Positions 33,563-42,424 of a DNA stretch of 64,000 nucleotides are shown piece by piece. The stretch comes from Luteococcus sp052116585. Its GTDB lineage: Bacteria; Actinomycetota; Actinomycetes; Propionibacteriales; Propionibacteriaceae. The stretch lies in assembly GCF_052116585.1 (NCBI RefSeq), contig NZ_JBQKKT010000002.1, positions 62,001 through 126,000 on the forward strand, given 5' to 3'. Made by a program: the position numbers and the translations under genes. The notes under the pieces were generated by a model. It saw only the letters and a list, made by a program, of their open reading frames with translations, ran no database searches and had not been told where the DNA came from. Within the stretch, counting starts at the first letter, position 1. Every line of letters begins with the position of its first letter.

Positions 33563-35359
33563 TCACTCAGCCGCGGGAGCGTCACCCTCGGGGTCGACGA
33601 TCTCGGCCAGGACCGCACCGGAGGTGACGGTGGCGCCAGCCTCGCAGCTGATGGACTTGACCACGCCGGAACGGTGAGCGGTCACCGGGTTCTCCATCTT
33701 CATGGCCTCGAGCACGACGATCAGGTCGCCCTCGGCAACGGTCGCGCCCTCCTCGACGGCGACCTTGACGACGGTGCCCTGCATGGGGGCGGTCAGCGAA
33801 TTGCCGGACGCCTCGCTGGCCTTTGCGCCGCCACGGTCACGCTTGGTGGGACGCTTGGCCTTCTTGCCGGCGGGCTTGCTGGCGGCCGCGAGACCACCGG
33901 GCAGCTTGACCTCGAGTCGACGGCCGTTGACCTCCACGACGACCGTCTGGGCCTCGACGACGTCCTCGGCCTCACCCAGCTCACCGGTGTACGGGGCAAC
34001 CTTCAGATCGGCGGCCGTCTCGATCCAGTTGGTGTAGACACCGAAGTTCCCGTCAGCGGCGACGAACGCGGGGTCGTCCAGGATCGCGCGGTGGAAGGGG
34101 ATCACGGTGGGCATGCCCTCCAGGACGATCTCCTTCAGCGCACGACGCGAACGGGCCAGCGCGTGCTCGCGGTCGACGCCGGTCACGATGACCTTGGCCA
34201 CCAGCGAGTCGAAGGTGCCGGGCACCGTCATGCCAGCGTGGTAGCCCTCGTCGACGCGGACGCCGGGGCCGCCCGGGGCCTTCCACTTGGTGAGGGTGCC
34301 GGGGGCCGGCATGAAGTTGCGGCCGGCATCCTCGGCGTTGATGCGGAACTCGATGGAGTGGCCGCGGATCTCCGGGTCGTCGAAGTCCAGCTTCTCGCCA
34401 TTCGCGATGCGGAACATCTGCTGCACCAGGTCCAGGTCGGTGACCTCCTCGGAGACGGGGTGCTCCACCTGGAGACGGGTGTTGACCTCGAGGAAGGAGA
34501 TCAGGCCGTCCTGGGCCACGAGGAACTCGCAGGTGCCGGCACCGACATAGCCGGCCTCCTTGAGGATGGCCTTCGACGACTCATACAGGCGCTCCAGCTG
34601 CTCGTCGGTGAGGAAGGGCGCGGGGGCCTCCTCGACGAGCTTCTGGTGACGACGCTGCAGCGAGCAGTCACGGGTGGAGACGACCACGACATTGCCGTGC
34701 TGGTCGGCCAGGCACTGGGTCTCGACGTGACGCGGCTTGTCCAGGTAGCGCTCCACGAAGCACTCGCCGCGACCGAAGGCGGTGACTGCCTCACGGGTGG
34801 CCGACTCGAAGAGCTCGGGCACCTCCTCCATGGTGCGGGCCACCTTCAAGCCTCGGCCGCCGCCGCCGAAGGCCGCCTTGATGGCGATCGGCAGGCCGTG
34901 CTCCTTGGCGAAGGCGACGACCTCGTCGGCGTCGGCGACGGGGTCAGGGGTGCCGGGAACCAGCGGGGCGCCCACCTTGAGGGCGATGTGACGGGCCTTG
35001 ACCTTGTCGCCCAGGTTCTCGATGGCCTCGGGCGAGGGGCCGATCCAGATGAGGCCGGCGTCGATGACGGCGCGGGCGAAGTCGGCATTCTCGGCCAGGA
35101 AGCCGTAGCCGGGGTGCACGGCGTTGGCACCGCTCTGCTCGGCGATGGCAAGGATCTTCTCGACATTGAGGTAGGTCTCTGCCGGAGTGGCACCGTTCAG
35201 CGCGAAGGCCTCGTCAGCCAGGCTGACGAAGAGCGCCTCCGAGTCGCTGTCGGCGTAGATCGCGACGCTCCCGATCCCGGCATCGGCGGCGGCACGAATG
35301 ACACGGACGGCGATCTCGCCGCGGTTCGCCACGAGCACCTTGGTGATCTGGTTTCCCAC
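33563..35359 (-). CDS. accA: Acyl-CoA carboxylase alpha chain (biotin carboxylase + BCCP)
   Basis: A 598-residue biotin-dependent carboxylase subunit that carboxylates biotin with bicarbonate and ATP and carries it to the beta chain. The biotin carboxylase domain (1-450) shows VLVANRGEIAVRVIRAA, the ATP-grasp loop KAAFGGGGRGLKV and the catalytic EVNTRLQVEHPVSEEV. A Lys/Ala-rich linker precedes the C-terminal biotinyl domain (about 525-590) with the biotin Lys in EAMKMEN. GTG 35359 follows AAGGAGG by four bases. The partner beta and epsilon chains are at 47.1-49.0 kb, next to biotin ligase. It serves acetyl- and/or propionyl-CoA; which one is not decided by this subunit. Confidence 0.95.
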   Translation of the reverse strand: MGNQITKVLVANRGEIAVRVIRAAADAGIGSVAIYADSDSEALFVSLADEAFALNGATPAETYLNVEKILAIAEQSGANAVHPGYGFLAENADFARAVIDAGLIWIGPSPEAIENLGDKVKARHIALKVGAPLVPGTPDPVADADEVVAFAKEHGLPIAIKAAFGGGGRGLKVARTMEEVPELFESATREAVTAFGRGECFVERYLDKPRHVETQCLADQHGNVVVVSTRDCSLQRRHQKLVEEAPAPFLTDEQLERLYESSKAILKEAGYVGAGTCEFLVAQDGLISFLEVNTRLQVEHPVSEEVTDLDLVQQMFRIANGEKLDFDDPEIRGHSIEFRINAEDAGRNFMPAPGTLTKWKAPGGPGVRVDEGYHAGMTVPGTFDSLVAKVIVTGVDREHALARSRRALKEIVLEGMPTVIPFHRAILDDPAFVAADGNFGVYTNWIETAADLKVAPYTGELGEAEDVVEAQTVVVEVNGRRLEVKLPGGLAAASKPAGKKAKRPTKRDRGGAKASEASGNSLTAPMQGTVVKVAVEEGATVAEGDLIVVLEAMKMENPVTAHRSGVVKSISCEAGATVTSGAVLAEIVDPEGDAPAAE

Positions 35360-35474
35360 TGTTCCTCCTTGAACGGGCCACGGGCATGGCCTTGCTCTTC
35401 GGATTCTAGGGGCAACCGAGGCCGCCCGTCAGCTCTGGGAGGAACCAATCACACTCTGGACTGATTCCTCACAC

Positions 35475-35480
35475 TACTGT
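35475..35480 (+). promoter_or_regulatory. Leaderless -10 element of the NUDIX gene
   Basis: TACTGT, seven bases, ATG 35488; no ribosome-binding site. Confidence 0.5.
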
Positions 35481-35487
35481 GGTGAGC

Positions 35488-36018
35488 ATGCCCACACCGG
35501 ACTTCATCCTGGAACTTCGCAAGCACGTCGGAACGGCCCTGCTCTGGTTGCCCGGAACCACGGCGGTGGTGCTGCGTCCGGGGCCACGCGTCGAGCAGGT
35601 GCTGTGCGTCCAGCGCGCGGACAACGGCAAGTGGACACCCATCTGCGGCATCGTCGAACCCGGTGAGGACCCGCACGTCGCGGCCGTCCGGGAGGCCGAG
35701 GAGGAGGCGGGCGTCATCATCGAGATCGAACGGATGGTCTGGATGAGCCCCACCGGCTGGATGCAGTACGACAATGGGGACCAGAACGACTACCTCGACC
35801 ACACCTTCCGCGCTCGCTACGTCAGCGGCGAGGCCGTCGTCGGTGATGACGAGTCCGTTGCGGTCGGCTGGTTCGACGTGGACCGACTCCCCGAGGACAT
35901 GAGCGCCATCCAGCGTCGACGTATTGCCGTGGCGGTGGCCAATCCGGCCGACGTCCTGCTCGGCGTCCAGGCGGCCAAGGACTTCCTGGGGGAGAAGGAC
36001 CCCGAGTACGGGGCCTGA
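35488..36018 (+). CDS. NUDIX hydrolase
   Basis: A 176-residue pyrophosphohydrolase. The complete Nudix box GIVEPGEDPHVAAVREAEEE followed by AGV satisfies the Gx5Ex7REUxEExGU pattern and binds the catalytic divalent metal. N-terminal sequence (TALLWLPGTTAVVL) and the later VGWFDVDRLPEDM are typical of actinobacterial MutT-like proteins. It probably clears a nucleoside-diphosphate derivative, but the substrate is not predictable. The start ATG 35488 rather than the in-frame GTG 35479 or 35482 is chosen by the -10 spacing. It is divergent from the carboxylase alpha gene. Confidence 0.88.
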   Translation: MPTPDFILELRKHVGTALLWLPGTTAVVLRPGPRVEQVLCVQRADNGKWTPICGIVEPGEDPHVAAVREAEEEAGVIIEIERMVWMSPTGWMQYDNGDQNDYLDHTFRARYVSGEAVVGDDESVAVGWFDVDRLPEDMSAIQRRRIAVAVANPADVLLGVQAAKDFLGEKDPEYGA

Positions 36019-36038
36019 CGGGTCGGGAATCGAGGATC

Positions 36039-36767
36039 TCAGCGGGAGAAGCTGAGCCGGTTCACGGCCGTGCCGGTCTGCAGTGCCTGCTCCAGTGTGG
36101 TGGCCCGCAGTCCGCGATCCGTCAGTCCGTGCAGCACGTCGTCGAGCAGGCGGGGCTTGTCCACGTCCGTGACGGCGGCCTCGCTCGCCAAGTCGGAGGC
36201 GTCGGCCGACCCGTCGTGGGCCAGCAGGATGGCTCCCGGCCGGGCATCCGCCATGGCCTTGGCCACCCGCTCCTCGTGGGTGACGTCCTTCCAGTCCCAG
36301 GTGGTTCCTGACCACAACACGGTCCGCAGTCCGTGACGGGCAGCCAACAGTCGGGTTGCCGGATTCTGGGCACCGTGCGGAGGACGAAAGAGCGTGACGG
36401 GCGCGTCGACGGCCTCGGTGAGTTCCGCATGGGCCCGCCTCAGCCACTCGTCGGCCTCGCGGGTGCGCAGCGACGTGATCCGTCGATGGTCCAGGCCGTG
36501 CAGCCCGATCTCGTGCCCGGCGGCGGCCAGGTCACGTACCAGCCCCGGAGCTCGGGAAACCCGCGTCATCAGCACGAAGAAGACCGCACGGGCGTCGTGG
36601 TCCGCCAGTACCTCCGCCAGCTGCTCCGTGCTCCCGGGCAGTGGGCCGTCGTCGAAGGTCAGCACCACCTGGGGCTGCTCGGTCCGCACGGAGACGGTGG
36701 AGCCGATCACGGGGCCGAGGACCCGATGGGCGGGGGTACGCAAAAGGGTGCGGACTGCAGGCTGCAC
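36039..36767 (-). CDS. Polysaccharide deacetylase family protein (NodB homology)
   Basis: A 242-residue carbohydrate esterase 4 domain. It has the metal/catalytic blocks in the right order: TFDDGP (catalytic base and metal Asp), HGLDH (HxxxH metal His pair), FRPPHG, TTWDWKD and the final LLAHDG. Such enzymes remove N-acetyl groups from peptidoglycan, chitin-like or surface glycans. No signal peptide is evident in this reading. The start is uncertain: AGGAG lies directly against ATG 36773 but six bases before GTG 36767, so I prefer the latter. It follows a glycosyltransferase gene on the same strand; between them lie 16-bp tandem repeats. Confidence 0.85.
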   Translation of the reverse strand: MQPAVRTLLRTPAHRVLGPVIGSTVSVRTEQPQVVLTFDDGPLPGSTEQLAEVLADHDARAVFFVLMTRVSRAPGLVRDLAAAGHEIGLHGLDHRRITSLRTREADEWLRRAHAELTEAVDAPVTLFRPPHGAQNPATRLLAARHGLRTVLWSGTTWDWKDVTHEERVAKAMADARPGAILLAHDGSADASDLASEAAVTDVDKPRLLDDVLHGLTDRGLRATTLEQALQTGTAVNRLSFSR

Positions 36768-36784
36768 GGGCATCTCCTGATCTG

Positions 36785-36837
36785 TACGACGGATGTGGTC
36801 TACGACGGATGGGGTGTACGACGGATGTGGTCTACGA
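36785..36837. repeat. 16-bp tandem repeat, 3.3 copies
   Basis: Units start at 36785, 36801 and 36817, with a partial unit at 36833. The consensus is TACGACGGATGTGGTC; the middle copy differs at two or three positions. The array covers the glycosyltransferase stop codon and the short spacer before the deacetylase. Confidence 0.9.
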
Positions 36838-37827
36838 AGGCTTGATGCGGACCCCGCGGGGCTGACCGGGAGCCAGGTCCTCGGGCACCCGGGAGAAACG
36901 CTGCCTCCAGCTGCCGTGGCGCTGGTACTCCTGATAGGCAAGCCCGGTCGCGGCCAGCACCATACCGAGTCCGCGCATGGCGGCCCTCGCGCCCCGGGCG
37001 CTGTGGGTCCGGTCGCCGGTGACGGTGCCCAGGCCGGACCGCAGGCCGCCCCCTGCCAGCCGGACCAACCCCTGGGCCAGGAGTCGCGGGCGGGCCAGCG
37101 CGGAGCTGGACAGGTGGATGTCCAGGAGTCCGCCGGTATTGCCATGGCTCAGCGCACGCTGCAGCACCCAACCCCGCGTCATCCGTTCCACTGCCACCTG
37201 GTCCTCCACGACGGCGTCGTGGCAGAAGACGATGCGCCCCCCTCGGGCCACCAACTGCCGGGTGAGCAGGGTGTCCTCCCCGCCGCTCAGGCCCAGACTC
37301 CGGGCAAAGCGAAGATCGCCCAGTTGGTGCAGGTCCAGGAGCAGGTTGCCGCAGGCGGCGGCCTGCAGGGGCTGGCCGTCCCTCCAACGGCGCCGGGTGA
37401 AGAAGCCCCCGGCATGGATCCACGGGTCAACCCGACCCAGATAGCGGGTGTCCACCCAGCCGGCGACGGCCGCCGGGTGGCTCTGCCGCCAGGTTTCGAG
37501 CATCAGGCTGAGCCAACCGGGTGCCGGGCGGCCGTCGTCGTCCAGGAAGAGCAGGACGTCTCGGCCCCGAGCCTCATCGAGTGCCCGATTGCGGGCCGCG
37601 GCGATGCCGGGCGTGGACTCCACCACGACGCGGACGCCGGGCAGGTCGAGGGCTTCGACGGCGGCGCGTCCCGAGCCGGCAGGATCGTTGTCCACCACCA
37701 GAACCTCCACCTGCCACGCGGCGTCCTGCTCCCGGGCCTGACGGCACAACAGGGCCACCGTCTGCCGGATCTGTTCCGGGCGGTGGAAGGTGAGGACGGC
37801 GATGGTGACCAGCGTCGGACTGTCCAT
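36832..37827 (-). CDS. Glycosyltransferase family 2
   Basis: A 331-residue GT-A fold enzyme. N-terminal TIAVLTFHRPEQIRQTVALL and VLVVDNDP bind the nucleotide sugar, and FLDDDGRPAPGW holds the metal-binding DxD. Later GLSGGEDTLLTRQL is the acceptor-side ED motif of inverting GT2 enzymes. There is one weak hydrophobic stretch near the C-terminus and no processive QxxRW motif, so a single-sugar addition to an envelope glycan is likely. The ATG follows TAGCGT by six bases, a leaderless layout. It probably forms a unit with the downstream deacetylase. Confidence 0.88.
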   Translation of the reverse strand: MDSPTLVTIAVLTFHRPEQIRQTVALLCRQAREQDAAWQVEVLVVDNDPAGSGRAAVEALDLPGVRVVVESTPGIAAARNRALDEARGRDVLLFLDDDGRPAPGWLSLMLETWRQSHPAAVAGWVDTRYLGRVDPWIHAGGFFTRRRWRDGQPLQAAACGNLLLDLHQLGDLRFARSLGLSGGEDTLLTRQLVARGGRIVFCHDAVVEDQVAVERMTRGWVLQRALSHGNTGGLLDIHLSSSALARPRLLAQGLVRLAGGGLRSGLGTVTGDRTHSARGARAAMRGLGMVLAATGLAYQEYQRHGSWRQRFSRVPEDLAPGQPRGVRIKPS

Positions 37828-37909
37828 CCGGCAACGCTAGCCGTGGACAGTGGCAGCCGGCTGAGAGTGTGCTGGACGGATCGTGCCGTCCTCGAGGGCG
37901 GTTCGTCCA

Positions 37910-38035
37910 GCCTGCGGACAGGGGATACCGTGGATCCATTGCGATGGGGGAATCCGGTGGGAGACCGGAGCTGACCCGCAGCCGTGAGGACCATGTCCGA
38001 GCCGGAATGCCCATCTCAGCAAAGCTTCATCCACC
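37910..38035 (+). ncRNA. Cobalamin (adenosylcobalamin-type) riboswitch
   Basis: The core of the B12 element is readable: GGGGAATCCGGTGGGAGACC, then CTGACCCGCAGCCGTGAGG, and the 3' B12-box-like GAGCCGGAATGCCCATC. These match the conserved pattern GGGAA-x-GGTG-x-A-x-CC ... CTG-x-CCCGC-A-CTGT ... AGxCxGGAxxxCC. The 5' boundary is approximate. It lies ahead of a complete ECF transporter operon and predicts repression of uptake when cobalamin is abundant. Confidence 0.88.
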
Positions 38036-38042
38036 CGTCGAG

Positions 38043-38081
38043 GCATGCGGGGGCTGGGGATCGCCCCTGCTGCTCGCATGC
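38043..38081 (+). promoter_or_regulatory. Expression-platform hairpin of the cobalamin riboswitch
   Basis: A seven-bp outer stem (38043-38049 with 38075-38081) encloses a GGGG-ATCG-CCCC inner stem (38056-38067). It lies between the aptamer and the ECF start at 38105 and just before GGGAG, so it may terminate transcription or hide the ribosome-binding site when B12 is bound. Confidence 0.6.
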
Positions 38082-38104
38082 ATGAGCCTGGGAGTTCCTG
38101 CCCG

Positions 38105-39247
38105 ATGTCCCGTTCCGTGGCCGCAGGCCGTGCCGTCGAGGTACCGACCGTGGCCAGACGCACCGTGGCGCGCGCAGTGCACCCGATGGCCTGGTGGGGG
38201 TGGGCCCTGGGCTGTGCCGTGGCCGTGAGCCTGCTGCACAATCCGCTCGTGGTTGTCCTGGCCACCGCGCTGGTCTGGCTGGTGGTGCTGGAGCGCAGGT
38301 CCGACGCCCCCTGGGCCCGCTCGACCAGTGCCTATCTCACGCTGGCCCTGGTGGTTCTGGGCATCCGGATGATCTTCCAGGTCTTCATGGGCGTCAATCG
38401 CTCCGGGCAGGTGCTGTTCACCCTGCCCAGCATCGAGCTGCCGGCCTGGGCCGCCGGAGTGCGGCTGGGCGGTCCGGTGACCCTCGACGCGCTGTTGTAC
38501 ACCCTGTACGACTCGCTGCGCCTGGTGGCCATGTTGCTGTGCGTGGGCGCGGCGAATTCCCTGGCCAATCCGCGCCGGGCGCTGCGGTCGGTCCCGCCGG
38601 CGCTCTACCAGCTCAGCGTCGCGCTGGTGGTGGCGCTCAGCGTCGCGCCCCAGCTCATCGAGAGCGTCGGCCGGGTGCGTCGCGCCCGACGCCTCCGGGG
38701 TGGTCGGTCGACCGGCTGGCGCGCTGCCGGGACCGTGCTGGTTCCGGTGCTGGAGGACGCCATCGACCGGTCCCTGCTGCTGGCCGCCGGCATGGAATCG
38801 CGTGGCTACGGCCGCACGCACCAGCAGGAGCCGGTGGGGCCGGCGACCACGGGTGCCATGCTCGCGTCGATGGTCCTGATCACCTACGGCACCTTCCTGC
38901 TGCTGGGCGTGCCCGGTGCTGGTCCCTGGTCCTGGTCCTGCCTCGTCGCCGGGTGCCTGTTGGCCGCGATCGGCATCCGGCTGTCCGGGCGACGCCTGGC
39001 GGTCACCCGCTACCGGCCAGATGCCTGGGGGGCCCCGGAACATGCGCTGTGCATGGCCGGCCTGGTGGCGGCCCTGTCCAGCATCGCGCTGGTCCGGCTG
39101 GCCCCGGACGTGGCCATGACACCGGCCTCACCGCCGCAGTGGCCGCTGCTGCACCTGTGGGTGCTGCCCCTGCTGGTGGCCATCGCCTCACCCCTGTTCA
39201 CCACGCCACTGCCGACAGAAGAGACGCTCGCGAAGGAGATGCCGTGA
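38105..39247 (+). CDS. ecfT: ECF transporter T component (CbiQ family)
   Basis: A 380-residue inner-membrane scaffold with about eight hydrophobic segments. Two coupling-helix motifs typical of EcfT are seen: VRRARRLRGGRS and AAGMESRGYGR. The T component links the ATPases to the vitamin-binding S component. ATG 38105 is chosen with GGGAG about ten bases upstream; the frame is open earlier, but that part lies in the riboswitch leader. The stop overlaps the ATPase GTG (GTGA). Since the cobalamin riboswitch precedes it, the transported substrate should be cobalamin or a precursor. Confidence 0.9.
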   Translation: MSRSVAAGRAVEVPTVARRTVARAVHPMAWWGWALGCAVAVSLLHNPLVVVLATALVWLVVLERRSDAPWARSTSAYLTLALVVLGIRMIFQVFMGVNRSGQVLFTLPSIELPAWAAGVRLGGPVTLDALLYTLYDSLRLVAMLLCVGAANSLANPRRALRSVPPALYQLSVALVVALSVAPQLIESVGRVRRARRLRGGRSTGWRAAGTVLVPVLEDAIDRSLLLAAGMESRGYGRTHQQEPVGPATTGAMLASMVLITYGTFLLLGVPGAGPWSWSCLVAGCLLAAIGIRLSGRRLAVTRYRPDAWGAPEHALCMAGLVAALSSIALVRLAPDVAMTPASPPQWPLLHLWVLPLLVAIASPLFTTPLPTEETLAKEMP

Positions 39248-40881
39248 TCGAATTCGACGACGTCACCATCCGCCACAGCGGTGCGGCACGCCCGACGATC
39301 ATGGGGGCCAGCCTGACCATCCCCGATGGGGATCTGTGCCTCGTCGTGGGGCGCACCGGAACCGGGAAGTCCACCCTGCTGGGGGCCATCAATGGCCTGG
39401 TGCCGCATTTCAGTGGGAGCCACCTGGCGGGTGACGTGCGCGTCAACGGGCGTTCCACACGCACCCACCGGCCCCGGGACCTGGCAGAGGTGGTGGGACA
39501 TGTGGGGCAGAATCCGCTGGCCGGCTTCGTGACCGACCTCGTCGAGGACGAGGTCGCCTACGGCATGGAGCAACTGGGCATCGATCCGCGGGCCATGCGC
39601 AAACGCGTCGAGGAGACGCTCGACATCATGGGGATCGCCGACCTGCGTCGACGTGCCCTGACCGAACTGTCCGGCGGGCAGCAGCAGAGGGTGGCGATTG
39701 CCTCCGTGCTGGCGGCCCAGCCGCGGGTGGTGGTGCTCGACGAGCCCACCAGCGCCCTGGACCCGACTGCGGCGCAGGACGTGTTGTCCGCGATCACGAC
39801 CCTGGTTCACGAGGTGGGTCTGACCGTCGTGCTGGCGGAGCACCGTCTGGAGAGGGTCATGCACGTCGCTGATTCGGTGCTCTGGTTGCCCGGCGACGGC
39901 AGCGTCGAGTACGGCGATGCGGGCGAAATTCTCGCCCGGGCGGACGTGGTGCCGCCACTGAGTGCCCTGGCGCGTCGTCTGGGCTGGCAGGAGGTGCCCC
40001 GCAGCGTGCGAGATGCGCGTCGTCGGGCGCAGCGCGAGGGCGTCAGCGTGGCACCTGCCGCGAGCAGTCTGGAGGCCGATGGGCTGGGCGGTGCGGAGGT
40101 GGCCCGCGTGCAGGGACTGCAGGTGAGTCATGGCCAGGTGCGGGCCGTGGACGATGTCAGCCTGTCCTTGCGGGCCGGCACGATCACCGCCGTGATGGGT
40201 CGCAATGGCGCGGGCAAGTCGTCGCTGCTGTGGGCCGTGCAGGGGGCCATCGACAGCGCGGGGGTGATCGACGTGCAAGGGGAGGACCCGCGTCGCGTGG
40301 GGCCTGGGCGCGCCCGGGAGCTGGTCTCCCTGGTGCCCCAGGATGCCGCCGACCTGCTGTACCTGCCGACCGTCGCCCAGGAATGTGCCCAGGCGGATGC
40401 AGAGACCGGGTCTGCTTCCGGGACGACGGCGGCGATCCTGGCCGAACTGGGCAGCGACCTGGACCCGGATCGCCACCCGCGCGACCTGTCCGAGGGACAA
40501 CGGCTCTGTCTGGTGCTGGCCATCCAGCTGGCCGCCCATCCGGCCCTGGTGCTGCTCGACGAACCCACGCGTGGGCTCGACTACGCCATGAAGGAGCAGT
40601 TGTGCCGGATCCTGACCCGGATCGCAGCCAGTGGCAGTTGCGTGCTGGTCAGCACCCACGACGTCGAGTTCGCGGCGTCGGCCACGGATCGCACCATCGT
40701 GATGGCCGACGGTGAAGTGGTGGCTGACGGTCCCACCCGCCAGGTGTGCACCAGTTCGCCGACCTTCTCGCCCCAGGTCAGCAAGGTCTTCCACCCCAGC
40801 GACGTGTTGACCGTCGACGAGCTGGTGGTGCTCCCGGCAGGTCCTGCCACGTCGCCCAGTGGGGTGCCCGCCGGTGCTTGA
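39244..40881 (+). CDS. ecfA: ECF transporter ATPase, two ABC domains in one chain
   Basis: A 545-residue fusion of EcfA1- and EcfA2-like ATPases. Domain 1: Walker A GRTGTGKST, the ECF-type Q-loop GQNPLAGFVTDLVEDEVAYG, signature LSGGQQQRVAIA, Walker B VVVLDEPTSALD. Domain 2 (from about residue 290): Walker A GRNGAGKSS, signature LSEGQRLCLVLA, Walker B VLLDEPTRGLD. Both sites appear complete. The protein starts at GTG 39244, overlapping the T-component stop, and its 3' end overlaps the S-component gene. One-chain double ATPases are common in actinobacterial ECF systems. Confidence 0.93.
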   Translation: MIEFDDVTIRHSGAARPTIMGASLTIPDGDLCLVVGRTGTGKSTLLGAINGLVPHFSGSHLAGDVRVNGRSTRTHRPRDLAEVVGHVGQNPLAGFVTDLVEDEVAYGMEQLGIDPRAMRKRVEETLDIMGIADLRRRALTELSGGQQQRVAIASVLAAQPRVVVLDEPTSALDPTAAQDVLSAITTLVHEVGLTVVLAEHRLERVMHVADSVLWLPGDGSVEYGDAGEILARADVVPPLSALARRLGWQEVPRSVRDARRRAQREGVSVAPAASSLEADGLGGAEVARVQGLQVSHGQVRAVDDVSLSLRAGTITAVMGRNGAGKSSLLWAVQGAIDSAGVIDVQGEDPRRVGPGRARELVSLVPQDAADLLYLPTVAQECAQADAETGSASGTTAAILAELGSDLDPDRHPRDLSEGQRLCLVLAIQLAAHPALVLLDEPTRGLDYAMKEQLCRILTRIAASGSCVLVSTHDVEFAASATDRTIVMADGEVVADGPTRQVCTSSPTFSPQVSKVFHPSDVLTVDELVVLPAGPATSPSGVPAGA

Positions 40882-41677
40882 GGTGGGGGCCGCCCGGGGC
40901 GTGAAGAGCAGGCCGGCCGTGGTTCGCGTGACGGGTCGATCGGCCCTGGTGCTCACCTTGGCTGCCGTGATGTCGCTGTTCGCCTTCTGCTGGCCACTGC
41001 TGTGGAAGCCGGGCGCGGGCATGACCGGGGGGTCGCAGACCCCGCTGGTCTTTGCGCTGCTGCTGCCGGTGGTGATCGCAGTGGTCATGACGGAGATCAG
41101 TGGGGGTGACCTCGACGTCAAGGCGCTCGCCCTGTTGGGGGTGCTGTCGGCCGTGGGGGCGGCCGTGCGGCCCTTGAGTGCCGGGACGGCCGGGCTGGAG
41201 TTGGTCTTCTTCCTGATCATCATCGCGGGCCGGGTCTTCGGACCGGGTTTCGGTTTCGTGCTGGGCAACACGACGCTCTTCGCCTCGGCGCTGATCACGT
41301 CGGGAGTGGGTCCCTGGTTGCCCTTCCAGATGCTGGCGGCTGGCTTCGTGGGGCTGGGGGCTGGTCTGTTGCCGCGCGCCCGGGCCTGGCTGGAGGTGGC
41401 GATGCTTGCCGCCTACGGCTTCGTGGCGGGGTTCGGGTACGGCTGGCTGATGGACCTGGCCTTCTGGCCGTTCACGCTGGGTGGTGCTTCCGAGCTGTCC
41501 TTCGTCCCGGGTGCTCCGGTGGGGGAGAACCTGCACCGTTTCGTGCTCTACAACCTGGCCACCTCGATGGCCTGGAATGCCGGGCGGGCCCTCAGCAATG
41601 CGGTTCTGGTGGTCTTGCTCGGCCCGGCGATGCTGCGCATCCTGCGGCGGGCAGCCCGTCGGGCCGCCTTCGAGTGA
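40874..41677 (+). CDS. ECF transporter S component, probably cobalamin-specific
   Basis: A roughly 267-residue hydrophobic protein with about six membrane segments and no ATPase or signature motif. Helix patterns such as LVLTLAAVMSLFAFCWPLL and LELVFFLIIIAGRVFGPGFG fit the ECF S-component fold. The specificity call is from context: last gene of an operon under a cobalamin riboswitch. The start is uncertain; GTG 40874 overlaps the ATPase stop, and GTG 40859 or a later GTG are possible. No cobalamin biosynthesis gene is seen in the window, so uptake may matter for B12-dependent enzymes elsewhere. Confidence 0.82.
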   Translation: MLEVGAARGVKSRPAVVRVTGRSALVLTLAAVMSLFAFCWPLLWKPGAGMTGGSQTPLVFALLLPVVIAVVMTEISGGDLDVKALALLGVLSAVGAAVRPLSAGTAGLELVFFLIIIAGRVFGPGFGFVLGNTTLFASALITSGVGPWLPFQMLAAGFVGLGAGLLPRARAWLEVAMLAAYGFVAGFGYGWLMDLAFWPFTLGGASELSFVPGAPVGENLHRFVLYNLATSMAWNAGRALSNAVLVVLLGPAMLRILRRAARRAAFE

Positions 41678-41682
41678 TGCGG

Positions 41683-42372
41683 TCAGGCCCGGAAGACGGG
41701 GCGGATGGAGACCTCCTCCACCATGGCTTCTGGGCTGGCGAAGACCGCCAGGGCGACGGCCTCGGCCACCGATTCGGGCCGCAGGTGCTCGGCGGCCACA
41801 TAGGGCCGACCCATCTGGCGCTGCAGGTCCACCTGCATGTCCGTGTCCACCCGGCCGGGGTGCACCGAGCTGACCCGGACAGTGCCGCGTTCCTCCTCCC
41901 GCAGGGCGTCGGTGAAGGCGCGCAGCGCGAACTTGGAACCGGAATACAGCGCCCCTCCGGCGCCGGAACGCAAGCCGGACCCCGAGTTGATGGTGACCAC
42001 CTGTCCCTGTGCGGCCCGCAACTGGGGCAGGAGCAACCGGGTGAGGTCGGCCACGGCCACCACATTGACCTCGAGGATCTCGCGCCACTGCTCGCGGGTG
42101 GCCTCGGCCACGTCGGCGGAGCGGGCGATGCCGGCGGAGTGGACCAGCACGTCCAGACGCTCGACGCCGGCGGCCGCCTCCTCGGTGGCCCGCGCGTCGG
42201 TCAGGTCGCACAGGAAGGGGGCGGCACTGGGCAGTGCGTCGGCGACGGACTGCACGGCGGCGGCGTCGCGGCCACCGACCAGCACGTGGTGCGTGTCGGC
42301 GAGGCGGCGGGCGATGGCGCGGCCGATGCCGCGGTTGGCGCCGGTGACCAGCGCGACGGGGCGGGTGCTCAT
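41683..42372 (-). CDS. Short-chain dehydrogenase/reductase
   Basis: A 229-residue classical SDR. NAD(P)-binding TGANRGIG is at the N-terminus and GGRDAA after beta-2 suggests NADP preference. NNAG is replaced by HSAGIA, the catalytic Ser lies in INSGSG, and YSGSK supplies the catalytic Tyr and Lys. The C-terminal SSVHPGRVDTDM is typical of the cytoplasmic oxidoreductases of this group. The substrate cannot be inferred. It converges on the ECF operon with a 5-bp gap and is divergent from the lipoprotein gene. Confidence 0.9.
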   Translation of the reverse strand: MSTRPVALVTGANRGIGRAIARRLADTHHVLVGGRDAAAVQSVADALPSAAPFLCDLTDARATEEAAAGVERLDVLVHSAGIARSADVAEATREQWREILEVNVVAVADLTRLLLPQLRAAQGQVVTINSGSGLRSGAGGALYSGSKFALRAFTDALREEERGTVRVSSVHPGRVDTDMQVDLQRQMGRPYVAAEHLRPESVAEAVALAVFASPEAMVEEVSIRPVFRA

Positions 42373-42424
42373 GACCGGATCGTAGCCAAACCGAAAGATC
42401 GGCCGAAGGCCCTAGGCTGGCCGG

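Noticed and set aside
33488..35464. A 658-codon frame opposite the carboxylase alpha gene
   Set aside because: No recognisable domain; opposite a complete biotin carboxylase-BCCP protein with a Shine-Dalgarno.
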